From the NCBI GenBank assembly GCA_041392205.1, contig JAWKMO010000008.1, forward strand, positions 1 through 64,000: a stretch of DNA of 64,000 nucleotides. Direction: 5' to 3'. The translations under genes were made by a program, and so were the position numbers. Shown here one piece after another: positions 63,990-64,000 of the stretch. The notes under the pieces were generated by a model. That model saw nothing but the letters and a program-made list of their open reading frames with translations, was not told where the DNA came from and did not search any database. Numbering within the stretch: the stretch's first letter is position 1; each line of letters opens with the position of its first letter. Source of the DNA: Halomarinibacterium sp041392205 (GTDB lineage: Bacteria > Bacteroidota > Bacteroidia > Flavobacteriales > Flavobacteriaceae).

Positions 63990-64000
63990 ATGAAATCAAA
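63990..64000 (+). CDS. Start of a further gene (runs off the window)
   Basis: An ATG at 63990 with Met-Lys-Ser follows the GH65 stop by 10 bp in the same direction. In related genomes the next gene is often a secreted amylase or other sugar-degrading enzyme, but four codons cannot show this. Confidence 0.3.

Overview
This is a low-GC chromosomal window from a marine-type member of the Flavobacteriaceae (Bacteroidota). The evidence is the gene order ftsK-lolA-lptG-ribBA on one strand, sensor kinases of the TPR and Reg_prop/Y_Y_Y types, promoters of the Bacteroidota TTTG-N19-TAnnTTTG form (upstream of the DegT and lpdA genes), signal peptides that end in ...AQ, and a satD-DUF3307 pair. No tRNA, rRNA, CRISPR array or insertion sequence was seen.

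Layout. 0-2 kb: three small accessory genes on the minus strand (an SDH-family protease fragment, a 66-residue protein and a lipoprotein), an attC-like folded element of about 200 bp, and an NTF2-like secreted protein. 2.2-6.5 kb: a DegT-type PLP enzyme, then a TPR/histidine kinase/receiver/AraC hybrid sensor interrupted by one in-frame TAA. 6.8-12.7 kb: two giant secreted repeat proteins with tail-fibre-type (peptidase S74) C-termini. 12.7-18.4 kb: ribBA, lptG (split by a homopolymer indel), lolA and ftsK. 18.5-31.2 kb: envelope and stress genes (membrane protein, von Willebrand A protein, dgkA, tpx, OmpA protein, a large beta-helix protein), a LuxR regulator with a Reg_prop kinase, and an NhaC antiporter. 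31.3-49.6 kb: the main accessory island, with five more giant repeat proteins, a TPR kinase and LuxR regulator damaged by indels, a relic of a second LuxR regulator, a short-chain dehydrogenase and a double NTF2-like lipoprotein. 49.6-64 kb: mostly housekeeping genes (a methionine gamma-lyase-like enzyme with a divergent Lrp regulator, CPBP protease, lpdA, FMN reductase, pabB, satD, DUF3307, tilS, dsbD, and pgmB with a GH65 phosphorylase).

The most distinctive content is a family of seven secreted fibre-like paralogues (A 6783-10045, B 10205-12748, C 31350-33800, D 33931-34905, E 35108-38055, F 40987-44202, G 46269-49613). They share an N-terminal module (VGIGTT.P ... LLIYNTN ... GVGYYYFNGT.WE; A has a shorter variant). 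Six of them then carry arrays of 15-residue repeats (x[HQ]xGxYNxISxTGxG), 17-residue repeats (GxxNxAxGxxALxxNTT) or both, and five end in an S74 intramolecular-chaperone domain with a coiled-coil tail. C-terminal caps vary: E ends in a C1q-like domain and D in an unrecognised domain. They are interleaved with two-component systems and some share upstream sequence motifs. I infer a modular, regulated surface-fibre system built by duplication and module shuffling; its function cannot be read from sequence.

Several genes carry single-base indels, often in homopolymers, including the normally essential lptG. Part of the apparent gene breakage may therefore be sequencing error; the dense lesions at 35.85-36.3 kb and 39.0-40.6 kb could instead be real decay.
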